Assembly (NCBI GenBank): GCA_003017855.1
Contig: PYER01000027.1
Location: 1 to 40,234 of the forward strand
Reading direction: 5' to 3'
Length of the DNA stretch: 40,234 bases
DNA from: a filamentous cyanobacterium CCT1
GTDB taxonomy: Bacteria > Cyanobacteriota > Cyanobacteriia > Phormidesmidales > Phormidesmidaceae
The notes below the pieces were generated by a model. That model had not been told where the DNA came from. It saw only the letters and a list, made by a program, of their open reading frames with translations, and did not search any database. Of the stretch, positions 16,271-24,189 are shown in pieces. A program made the position numbers and the translations under genes. Within the stretch, counting starts at the first letter, position 1. Each line of letters starts with the position of its first letter.

Positions 16271-16649
16271 CTAAAGTCTCTGCTTAAAAACCCCTTTCAG
16301 GGATACCCATGGCAGCAGTTCTTCCACGCTGCGGGCGCATTTTAAGTACGGCGGCAGCAACTGGGAGGTGAACCTAATGCCACTGCCACTGCGGTCTCTC
16401 ACCTTCAGCACTTGAATTTCCGCATCCCCACCGCCCGTTGTAATCGTCGACTTGGGCAAATGGCCTTGCACACCACCACCTGGCGACCTCGCTTCTGCCG
16501 ACGGTCGAATAATGCTTTAGAAACGTCTGCAATTCAGTCTCCACCGCCTCAGTGATGATTTGGCGTGCCCTTGGTGAATCATTGCTGAGGCACGTTGCTG
16601 AACGTCTCCGTTGTCTCGCTTGCGGGCAATACAATAATATTGTCGTCAT
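16271..16649 (-). pseudogene. IS256-family transposase N-terminal fragment, frameshifted
   Basis: Two overlapping minus frames together spell the N-terminal part of a mutator-type transposase: VETELQTFLKHYS in one frame (16374-16649), then GHLPKSTITTGGGDAEIQVLKVRDRSGSGIRF... PPYLKCARSVEELLPWVSLKGV in the other (16271-16471). Relatives continue after 'LPWLYLKG(V/I)S(T/S)G' for about 300 more residues with the DDE residues; here the frame ends at once. It is a truncated, frameshifted relic. About 220 bp of non-coding DNA follow before the NB-ARC gene at 16871. Confidence 0.75.
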
Positions 16650-16870
16650 TCACATGTATTCCTCCACTGGTCATTTTGCTTCATCCAGCAGAATACGCTT
16701 TCCCGTCTTTACTCTCCATACAGTAGAAATCAACAAAACCCGTAGCGAGGTTTTTCTTGTTGATATGCACCCTCTATAGTTCTAAGCAGGTGGATATCGG
16801 CCATCTACAGGGCAAGGGCAAAATCAGACTACTGGTTTAGTCGTTTTAACTGAAGCGCAGGGACACCATT

Positions 16871-19800
16871 GTGGAAAATGCTCCCCTGATCCCTCTTATT
16901 GACTGGGGCGAGGCTCCAGATGTCTCGGTTTTCTTTGGGCGCGAGACAGAGATTGCCACCCTTTCGCAGTGGGTGGTTGACGATAGCTGTCGCCTGGTGG
17001 CGGTGCTGGGGATGGGCGGTATGGGTAAAACTAGCTTAACGGCCAAACTAGTAGAAACCTTAGTCGAATCGCAAAACTGTGCGTTTGAGCAGATTATCTG
17101 GCGATCGCTGCGTCATGCTCCAACCCTTGATGAGCTGCTCGACGATCTGGTGGGGTTTGTCTCTGGTCAGCGCGACACCCGTAGCACGCTAAAGCAATTG
17201 CTCTATTGGCTGCGGCAGAGCCGGTGTCTGCTGATGCTCGACAACATGGAAACCCTTTTACACGAAGGGGAGCGGGCTGGCTATTTTTGCGATGGTTATG
17301 AAGACTATGGCGACCTATTACAGCTCGTGGCAGAAACGCGCCACCAGAGCTGTGTGGTGCTGACTAGTCGAGAGAAGCCTGCTGTGGTGGGCACGTTGGA
17401 AGGCAGTGGTTTGCCGGTGCGATCGCAGCTGCTGGCGGGTTCTCCAGAAGCAGCCATGGCCCTGAGCGAGGCCAAAGGGCTGATCGGCTCAACCGAAGAA
17501 AAGCGCCTGCTGGCCAATCGCTACGGCAATAGCCCCCTAGCCTTAAAAATTGTTGCCAACTCCATACAGAGCCTATTCAATGGAGAAATAGCGGGGTTTC
17601 TGGCCGAAGACACCGTCATTTTTAACGGCTTGCAGCGGCTTCTCGATCAGCAATTTCGGCGGCTGGCTGAGCTGGAGCGCACGGTCATGTACTGGCTCGC
17701 CATCAACCGCGATTGGACCTCAATTTCTGAGCTGGTCGCCGATATTCAGCCTGCGGTTTCTCGGCCTCAGCTGCTGGAGGCTCTAGAGTCGCTGCGGGGG
17801 AGAAACCTGATTGAGACCCAAGCGGGGCGCTACAGCCAGCAGCCCGTGGTGATGGAATACGTCAGCGATCGGCTAATTGAGCAGATTACCCACGAACTGG
17901 CCAGTGCTGATCTGGTGCTGTTTTTGCGTCATGCCCTGATCAAAACCACAGTCAATGACTATCTCCGCGACAGTCAGCTGCGACTAATCTTGCAGCCGAT
18001 CGCCCGTCAGTTTAGCCAAACCTTTGGCGCTGAAGCAGCCCAGGAGCAGCAAATCCTGCTGTTGTTAACGGTTTTGCGCCGCTGCGAAGCTCAGATGCCG
18101 GGTTATGGGGGCGGCAATCTAATCAATCTCTGTAGCCATCTCGGCGTTGACCTGACTGGCTACGATTTTTCTTACCTCAGCCTGCGCCACGCTTATTTGC
18201 CCCACGTCACGCTGCACCGGGTCAATTTTACCCAGAGCCAGTTCATCGATGCCGTCTTTAGCCAGACCTTTAGCAGCATTCTATCGATTGCCTATAGCCC
18301 AGACCACACCCTCCTAGCCGCCGGGGACAGCAGTGGGGATGTGCGGGTGTGGCGACTGACTGATGATCAGCTGCTCTTGACCATATCGGGGCATACCGAT
18401 TGGGTCAAGGCAATGGCCTTTAGCCCCGACGGGCATCAGCTGGCCAGCGGCGGCGACGATGCCATGGTTCACCTCTGGGATGTCGCCACCGGCCAGCTGA
18501 TGCAAACGCTCTCAGGCCACACCAACTATGTGCAGGCGATCGCGTTTCACCCCCAGGGATGGCTGGCCAGCGGTAGCCACGATGGCACGATTAAATTTTG
18601 GGATACCCACGCTGGCCAGGTTTTGCAAACCTTACCTGGGCATCAGTCGCCAGTACGGGCGGTGGCGTTTAGCCCCGACGGCAGCTATCTGGCCAGCGGC
18701 AGTTCTGATTGCACTATCAAGCTGTGGGATTCTGCAACAGCAGCCTGTCTAGCTACCCTGGCGGGCCATAGCGATCGCGTTTGGACCCTGGCTTGGCACC
18801 CTAATGGTAAAACCTTAGCGAGCGGCAGCTCAGATACGACAATTCGGCTGTGGGATGTGGCCACCCACACCTGCTACCAGATTTTAACGGGTCATTCTCA
18901 CCCTGTTCTCGCCGTGGATTTCAACGCTGATGGTGATCTGTTGGCCAGCAGCAGCGCTGGTCAGACGATCAAACTTTGGCAGATACCTTCGGGCACCTGT
19001 CTGCGCACCCTGCAAGACCACCACGACTGGGTATGGGCCTTGGCCTTTAACCATCAGCAGTTGGCCAGCGGGGGAGACGACCAAACCCTCAAATTTTGGG
19101 ACGTGCAGACCGGCCAGTGCCTCAAGACTCTGCGCGGCTTTACCAACCAGATCTTTTCGGTGGCCTTTCACCCCCATCAGCCCTGGCTGGTAAGCGGCAG
19201 CCTAGACGGCCTGGTGCGCCTTTGGCACCGACAAACCGGGAAAACCCTGGCTACGCTGGCAGGGCACCGTCTCTGGGTGCGCGCTACCCGGTTCAGCCCC
19301 GATGGCCGCACCTTGGCCAGCAGCAGCACCGATAAAACCATTCACCTGTGGGATGTGAGTGCAATCGCCCAGCCCCAGAGAGAGAGAATTAGTCAAATCC
19401 TGCGGGGGCACACCGACTCTGTGCGGTCTCTGGCCTGGGAGCCTACCAGCAAACGGCTGGCTAGCGGCAGTGCCGACGGCACCATTCGGCTGTGGCAGGT
19501 GAAGACCGGTCAATGCCTGCGGGTGATTTCGGGTCACACCAACACGATTCGCTCAGTGGCCTGGAACCCAGTGCAGCCCCTATTAGCCAGTGCCGGGGAT
19601 GATGAAACCCTGAGGCTGTGGGATACCGAGACCGGTCAGCAGATTCGGCTGTTGCAGGGCCACGATAAGTGGTTACTTAGCGTTGCCTGGCACCCTAACG
19701 GCCAGTGGTTGGCTAGCGGCAGTGCCGACCAAACCATTCGTCTGTGGGATAGTGCCAGCGGCGAACTGTTGCAGATCTTTAGAGGCCATCGCAGCCAGGT

Positions 19801-21088
19801 TCAATCAGTGACCTTTAGCCCGGTAGAGCCGATTCTGGCCAGCGCCAGCGGCGACTCTACAATCAAACTTTGGCAGATCGAAACCGGCACGTTGCTCCGT
19901 ACCCTGATTGGCCATACCAACCAGGTGCAGTCCATCGCCTTTAGTGCTGACGGTCAAACTCTGGCCAGCAGCAGCAACGACGGTACGATTAAACTCTGGC
20001 ACTGCGCTACGGGTGAGGAGGTGCGATCGCTCCAGCCCGAGCGCCCCTACGAAGGTATGACCATTGCCGGAGTGCAAGGGCTTACTACCGGTCAGCTGGC
20101 GGTGCTCAAAGAATTAGGGGCCGTCGATCACGCCTCGCCCCCTGAGCTCCAGCCTGAGCCGCCTGAGGCTCTAGGTCAGTTCTTAGGAGCTGACTCGGTA
20201 GGGGAAAACGCGGCCAGTTTTCCCAGCCACCTCACCGGCTACGACCCCGCCCTGGGTTGGAGGGGGCCTGTCGCTGAGTCCTCAATTATCGGTGCGGCCT
20301 TGACTCCGAAGCCGCCAGAGGTAAGTGGGGTCGCCTCAGACCCCGGTCTCTCGGTGCCCAGTCTACAAATACAGCTCTTAAATAGCTTTAGCCTGCGCTA
20401 CGAAGGTGAGGCGGTGGCTGTCACTAATGAGCGATCGCAGGCCCTGCTGGCCTACCTGGTGCTCCACCCTCAGAGCCCCCATCGGCGTCAGCAAATGGTC
20501 TACTCGCTCTACCCAGATATGGGTGAGGCCCAGGCCCGCACGGCCCTGCGCAAAGATCTTTACAACCTGCGGCAGGCACTGCCTGAGCCAGACTCGTTTT
20601 TGCACATTGAGGCTCGGGTGGTGCAGTGGAGGCCAGAATCTAGCTTTAGCCTTGATGTTGCTACCTTTGAAGCCGTCCTAGACTGCGCCGAGACCGCCCC
20701 GACCGAAGCCCGATCTAATCAGCAGCATGACCTGGAAGCGGCGATCGCTCACTACACCGGTGCCCTACTGCCCCAGCTAGACTACGAATGGCTAACACAG
20801 GCCCGAGAACGCCTCCACCAGCGCTACCTGGAGGCACTAGCTCGGCTGATTGATTTGCTCCAGCAGCAGCAGCAGTACCCCCAGGCTATTCGCTATGGCC
20901 AGTTGTTGCTGCAAACCGACCCCCTGCGCGAATCGACCTACCAAGCGCTGATGCAGCTTCACCGGCAGAATGGCGATCGCGCCACGGCCATTCAGATTTA
21001 CCACCAGTGCATGCAGGTCTTGCAGGATGAATTGGGCATTGACCCCAGTGCTGCTACCCAGCAGATTTACCAAACCCTGTTGCAATAA
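16871..21088 (+). CDS. NB-ARC / 14x WD40 / SARP-type (HTH-BTAD) fusion
   Basis: A 1405-residue protein starting at GTG 16871; a stop at 16847 leaves little room for an earlier start. Order: short leader, NB-ARC NTPase (about 14-330) with FFGRETEIATL, Walker A VLGMGGMGKTSL, Walker B CLLMLDNMET, VVLTSREKP and the GNSPLALKIV motif; a helical region to about 460; 14 WD40 repeats (about 466-1055, blade ends such as TIKLWD, TIRLWD), enough for two propellers; a Pro/Glu-rich linker; then a winged helix (about 1165-1255, LQIQLLNSFSLRYEGEAV... ALLAYLVLHPQ... ALRKDLYNLRQAL) and a BTAD domain (about 1257-1405, FSLDVATFEAVL... YLEALARLIDLL... LQDELGIDPS). The last two parts equal a SARP/AfsR-type activator, so the protein could turn propeller sensing directly into transcription. 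In AfsR the activator part is N-terminal; here it is C-terminal. Confidence 0.9.
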   Translation: MENAPLIPLIDWGEAPDVSVFFGRETEIATLSQWVVDDSCRLVAVLGMGGMGKTSLTAKLVETLVESQNCAFEQIIWRSLRHAPTLDELLDDLVGFVSGQRDTRSTLKQLLYWLRQSRCLLMLDNMETLLHEGERAGYFCDGYEDYGDLLQLVAETRHQSCVVLTSREKPAVVGTLEGSGLPVRSQLLAGSPEAAMALSEAKGLIGSTEEKRLLANRYGNSPLALKIVANSIQSLFNGEIAGFLAEDTVIFNGLQRLLDQQFRRLAELERTVMYWLAINRDWTSISELVADIQPAVSRPQLLEALESLRGRNLIETQAGRYSQQPVVMEYVSDRLIEQITHELASADLVLFLRHALIKTTVNDYLRDSQLRLILQPIARQFSQTFGAEAAQEQQILLLLTVLRRCEAQMPGYGGGNLINLCSHLGVDLTGYDFSYLSLRHAYLPHVTLHRVNFTQSQFIDAVFSQTFSSILSIAYSPDHTLLAAGDSSGDVRVWRLTDDQLLLTISGHTDWVKAMAFSPDGHQLASGGDDAMVHLWDVATGQLMQTLSGHTNYVQAIAFHPQGWLASGSHDGTIKFWDTHAGQVLQTLPGHQSPVRAVAFSPDGSYLASGSSDCTIKLWDSATAACLATLAGHSDRVWTLAWHPNGKTLASGSSDTTIRLWDVATHTCYQILTGHSHPVLAVDFNADGDLLASSSAGQTIKLWQIPSGTCLRTLQDHHDWVWALAFNHQQLASGGDDQTLKFWDVQTGQCLKTLRGFTNQIFSVAFHPHQPWLVSGSLDGLVRLWHRQTGKTLATLAGHRLWVRATRFSPDGRTLASSSTDKTIHLWDVSAIAQPQRERISQILRGHTDSVRSLAWEPTSKRLASGSADGTIRLWQVKTGQCLRVISGHTNTIRSVAWNPVQPLLASAGDDETLRLWDTETGQQIRLLQGHDKWLLSVAWHPNGQWLASGSADQTIRLWDSASGELLQIFRGHRSQVQSVTFSPVEPILASASGDSTIKLWQIETGTLLRTLIGHTNQVQSIAFSADGQTLASSSNDGTIKLWHCATGEEVRSLQPERPYEGMTIAGVQGLTTGQLAVLKELGAVDHASPPELQPEPPEALGQFLGADSVGENAASFPSHLTGYDPALGWRGPVAESSIIGAALTPKPPEVSGVASDPGLSVPSLQIQLLNSFSLRYEGEAVAVTNERSQALLAYLVLHPQSPHRRQQMVYSLYPDMGEAQARTALRKDLYNLRQALPEPDSFLHIEARVVQWRPESSFSLDVATFEAVLDCAETAPTEARSNQQHDLEAAIAHYTGALLPQLDYEWLTQARERLHQRYLEALARLIDLLQQQQQYPQAIRYGQLLLQTDPLRESTYQALMQLHRQNGDRATAIQIYHQCMQVLQDELGIDPSAATQQIYQTLLQ

Positions 21089-21113
21089 ATAAACCAAACC
21101 GGTAAGGGGGTGC

Positions 21114-22474
21114 TTAGGCGTCAGACTTGACTCGTTGCCAGCGATCGCCCCTTAAGCAAAGCAACACTACGGCCCAGCCCCAGCCTAAGGCCAGCCCCTG
21201 CAAGAAGCCAAACATGCCGCTCACCAGCCAGATCGATTGCACAATGCCATAGTCCAGCTTAGATAACGTTGACCAGGCACGATAGACCCACTCCAGCAGC
21301 AACGACAAACCGAGGTAGAGCAGCAGCCCGCCCAAAATCGGTTTGGGGAAATAAGTCAATAAAGGAGCGGCAAGCATGGGTAAAAGCACGAAGACCGCCG
21401 CCCCCACCAGGGTCGCTAAGCGGCTGCGGCCACCCATTTTGTAGGCTAGCAGAGATTTATTCATGGAATGGAAGCTTAGAATGCCTCCCCCCAGCCCCAT
21501 CAGCAGGTTGACAACGCCCGCCACTTTTAACTCTCGATTGGTGTCCAGGTCTTGCCCGGTCATCAGTGCCATACCCTGCACGTTCATCATCAGAGTAATG
21601 GCGGTAGTGGCCATTACGTAGCAGAGCACATCCACTGGCTAGCGATCACGCCCCAGTGTATCTGCGACAGATCATGCCAACTCAACAGCTGCCAGGTGGT
21701 TTCAAACTGAGGGACACCCAGGGTTAAGCCTTGGGCAATAGCCTGAGTTGCCGAAGTCCCCATCAGGGGCAGACCAAGGTAAAACAGCGCGATCGCTACC
21801 AACAAACTACCGGGTATCACCAGAGGATGCAGGCGACGATGCGTCGCCATCAGCAGATAAAGGGCCAGCAGCAGCCCAGGCACCCATTGAACAAAATGCT
21901 CCGGCTGATTCAACAGCGGCAACAGCTTGAAGCTTAGGGGTTGCTCCATCATCAGTTTGAAACTTCCCTGAGCCAAAAGCCAGCCCGTGCTCGCCACAAA
22001 CCCACCAACCACTGGCTCAGGCAACAATTGCACCCAGTTGCCTAGCCGCAACAGGCCGATGGCAAAGAGCAACAGCCCTGTCAGTACAGAGGTTAGGGCG
22101 ATGGTCGCAATAACCGTGATCAAAATTTCAGTCGAGGTAGCGGTCGGGGGCAGTTGTTTTACCACCATGCCTGCACTCCAAGCCAGAATAGCGGTGGGCA
22201 CCGTGCCCAAGTCAGCCACCATAAAAGGTAAAGCACTCATCAGTGCCACCATGACGCGGGTAATAGCGGCACTGACCAGCACCAACCCCACCCCTGCCGA
22301 AAGATAAGCGGATAAGCTGCCTGAAAAAATAAGGGCAGCAAATGAGAGATCAAACAGCACTCCTAAAACCCCAGTGGTTAAACCAATGGTGAGGGAAGGC
22401 ATCAACCGTTTGGGTTGAAGTTCTTTACAAAGAGTCTGCCAGAGCTGGTGGAGTTGAGGGATTGCAGGAGTCAT
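21114..22474 (-). pseudogene. SulP-family anion transporter, split by a frameshift
   Basis: The first frame (22474 to 21614) covers the N-terminal membrane helices: MPSLTIGLTTGVLGVLFDLSFAALIFSG, FMVADLGTVPTAILA and so on, ending with GVIASQWMCSAT. The second frame (to 21114) resumes VDVLCYVMATTAITLMMNVQGMALMTGQDLDTNREL... GGGILSFHSMNKSLLAYKMGG, the second half of the SulP core. Restoring one G in CCAGTGGATG (about 21630) would join them as IASQVDVLCYV. The joined protein would have about 450 residues, ending after the membrane part, without a STAS domain. The family carries sulfate, bicarbonate or related anions; the substrate is unknown. The lesion could be real or a sequencing error. Confidence 0.8.
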
Positions 22475-22914
22475 GGCGAGCTCGCTGGATAGAACCCAAT
22501 CAACCTAACCAGCACTGCGTTCCCTCAGCGTTCACCAAGCGTTCTGAAAGAGGCTTAAATTTTGAATTTTGGGATTGGGGGAAATGGCGACTGGAAGAAT
22601 TGGGTGGTAGGAGGAACAGTTTTAGGGGATGGGTGGCCAGAACAGTTGCAAAAAACCAAACTGTTACCAATACAATTTACGTCAACTGCCTCTGTTGGGT
22701 TAGGGGGCAATCAAAGAAGATTGACCTATGCCGAATCAATCTGTCCCACGGTCATCCTAGCCATCTACCTCTCGTCACCCCGACAGAACGCTGCTGGAAC
22801 GCTCTGGAACGGTTTAGTAACGCCTCGACCTTTAGGGTAGAACCAACCTGATAGATGACTCAGTTCGATAGCTACACCTGAACTGACTTATTTAGCCCCC
22901 AAGGAGCCAAATTT
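22475..22914. other. Intergenic stretch, probable promoters of divergent genes
   Basis: About 440 bp between the transporter relic and the repeat-protein gene. Open frames here have no family resemblance and no start signals. The end of it carries AAGGAG at 22900-22905, the ribosome binding site of the repeat protein. A short repeat GGAACGCT/GGAACGG occurs near 22796-22811. Confidence 0.4.
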
Positions 22915-23271
22915 ATGAAACGTTTTGCACTGTCTATACTCGCTGCCTCTGCTGCTGCAATTGCGATTGTTCCCATCGCCTATGCGGTTGACTTCGATCA
23001 GCTGCGCCGCGAAAACCTTGAGAAAAGTGCCGTTAATTTTGACCGCACTCGTCGCGAAAACCTGGAGAAATCTAACGCGGTTGACTTCGACCAGCTGCGT
23101 CAGGAAAACCTCGAGAAAGATGCGGTTGATTTAGATCGCATCCGTCGCGAAAACCTAGAGAAGTCCAACGTAGTCGATTTCGATCGCCTGCGGCAGGAAA
23201 ACCTCGAAAAAAGCACCGTCAATTTTTATGGGCTGCAGCGAGGAAATCTAGGACTCGTCTTCACCTACTAA
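22915..23271 (+). CDS. Secreted repeat protein, (V)DFDxLRxENLEK repeats
   Basis: A 118-residue protein with a strong ribosome binding site (AAGGAGCC, 8-9 bases before ATG) and a signal peptide (MKRFALSILAASAAAIAIVPIAYA). The mature chain is five full copies and one partial copy of a unit: VDFDQLRRENLEKSA, VNFDRTRRENLEKSNA, VDFDQLRQENLEKDA, VDLDRIRRENLEKSNV, VDFDRLRQENLEKST, VNFYGLQRGNL. Units alternate between 15 and 16 residues, so the true period is 31. Each has an acidic beta-like start and a charged amphipathic helix (LRxENLEK). It is unlike its neighbours and I know no named family. It may be a structural, filamentous or binding protein. Confidence 0.8.
   Translation: MKRFALSILAASAAAIAIVPIAYAVDFDQLRRENLEKSAVNFDRTRRENLEKSNAVDFDQLRQENLEKDAVDLDRIRRENLEKSNVVDFDRLRQENLEKSTVNFYGLQRGNLGLVFTY
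22987..23250 (+). repeat. Tandem 45/48-bp coding repeat (93-bp double unit)
   Basis: Five whole units run 22987-23217, alternating 45 and 48 bp; a sixth, degraded unit follows to 23250. The segment GAAAACCT(T/G/C)GAGAAA is the most conserved part. The extra codon in every second unit is an Asn (SNA/SNV), which shows expansion by 93-bp steps. Confidence 0.8.
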
Positions 23272-23442
23272 GTTGTGGTTCTGTGGATGACCCATGGCAT
23301 AAGCAGCGTCCCCACCTCCTGGCTGGGGGCACTGCTCATCTCGAATCTTACCGCGTAAGTTCAGAACGAGTATTTCAAAGAACTCGGTGCCAGAATCCTC
23401 AAACAGCACTGTACAGCAACAACTATTCAGGAGAACTATCCG

Positions 23443-24081
23443 ATGAAGAACACAAACTCTGAATTCAAAATTATGGGTCTGAACCATGTCGCGCTGGTAT
23501 GCAGAGACATGCAGCGCACGGTCGATTTTTACACCCAGGTGCTGGGCATGAGGCTTGCAGTAGCTTTTGACCTCCCGGCAGGTATAGGACAGCACTTTTT
23601 CTTTGACATGGGCGAAAACGAATACCTGGCATTCTTTTGGTTCACCGAAGCCGCTGAACGACAAGCCGGGATTTCAAATCCTCGCGGAAACCTCAACCTA
23701 GAAACTGCTTTGAACGATCCCATCTCCGTAACGTCATCCCACGGTTCAATGAATCATTTTGCCTTCAATGTTCCCGTTGAAAAAATCGAAGAATATCGGC
23801 AAAGACTGATTGAAAAGGGCGTTGAGGTTAGCCCAATCATGCACCATGACAACTCGCCGATGCAGACATCAGAGGAGGTCAATGAGCACACCTGGATTAG
23901 CTCTATTTATTTTAAAGATCCAGACGGAATCATGCTCGAATTCGCCGGTTGGCATCGAGATATAGACCCTATATACGGCGACACTGCAGATTGCAAGGCT
24001 GCAACCCCAGCGCAGATTGAAACCTATCGAGCAGTAGGTAGAGCCTTTGCAAAACAGATGGAAGCAGCAAAAACTGCCTAA
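23443..24081 (+). CDS. VOC-superfamily protein (glyoxalase/dioxygenase-like)
   Basis: A 212-residue protein, ATG at 23443 with AGGAGAA about 10 bases before it. Metal ligands of the VOC fold are visible: His15 in LNHVALVCRDMQRTVDFYTQVLGM, a second His near 105 in MNHFAFNVP, and Glu near 166 in DPDGIMLEFAG. The two beta-alpha-beta-beta-beta modules and the extra C-terminal helix resemble ring-cleaving dioxygenase or glyoxalase relatives rather than bleomycin-resistance proteins. The substrate is unknown. Its TAA stop lies within GCCTAACAA, a motif also seen after several genes further right (attC half-site like). Confidence 0.85.
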   Translation: MKNTNSEFKIMGLNHVALVCRDMQRTVDFYTQVLGMRLAVAFDLPAGIGQHFFFDMGENEYLAFFWFTEAAERQAGISNPRGNLNLETALNDPISVTSSHGSMNHFAFNVPVEKIEEYRQRLIEKGVEVSPIMHHDNSPMQTSEEVNEHTWISSIYFKDPDGIMLEFAGWHRDIDPIYGDTADCKAATPAQIETYRAVGRAFAKQMEAAKTA

Positions 24082-24084
24082 CAA
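24076..24084 (+). other. attC half-site-like motif GCCTAACAA at a stop codon
   Basis: GCCTAAC fits the R'' consensus RYYYAAC of integron attC sites exactly and overlaps the stop codon of the VOC gene, where cassette attC sites usually begin. No matching GTTRRRY partner is found in the next 110 bp before the RTX gene, so at best a half-site remains. Confidence 0.3.
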
Positions 24085-24189
24085 AGCAACCTCCGCTGAG
24101 GGCGCATCTAGAGTTTGGGAACTTCCCCATTTTCTGCATGCGCACCCAACATTGATGGTTTTTTATTCATACAACAGGGAGATTTGATC

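Noticed and set aside
16083-16271. 62-codon minus frame with a CPRC phrase, like a zinc ribbon
   Set aside because: No start signal, no second clear Cys pair at normal spacing, no recognisable family, and it lies in a stretch of mobile-element debris.
22462-22851. 129-codon plus frame across the gap before the repeat-protein gene
   Set aside because: Odd composition, overlaps the start of the transporter gene, no ribosome binding site, no family resemblance.
22987-23217. Considered as a CRISPR array because of regular 45-48 bp repeats
   Set aside because: There are no unique spacers; the repeat is contiguous, in frame and encodes a peptide unit after a signal peptide.
24076-24189. A full attC site between the VOC and RTX genes
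   Set aside because: Only the left GCCTAAC half is convincing; no right GTTRRRY half or pairing arm could be found.
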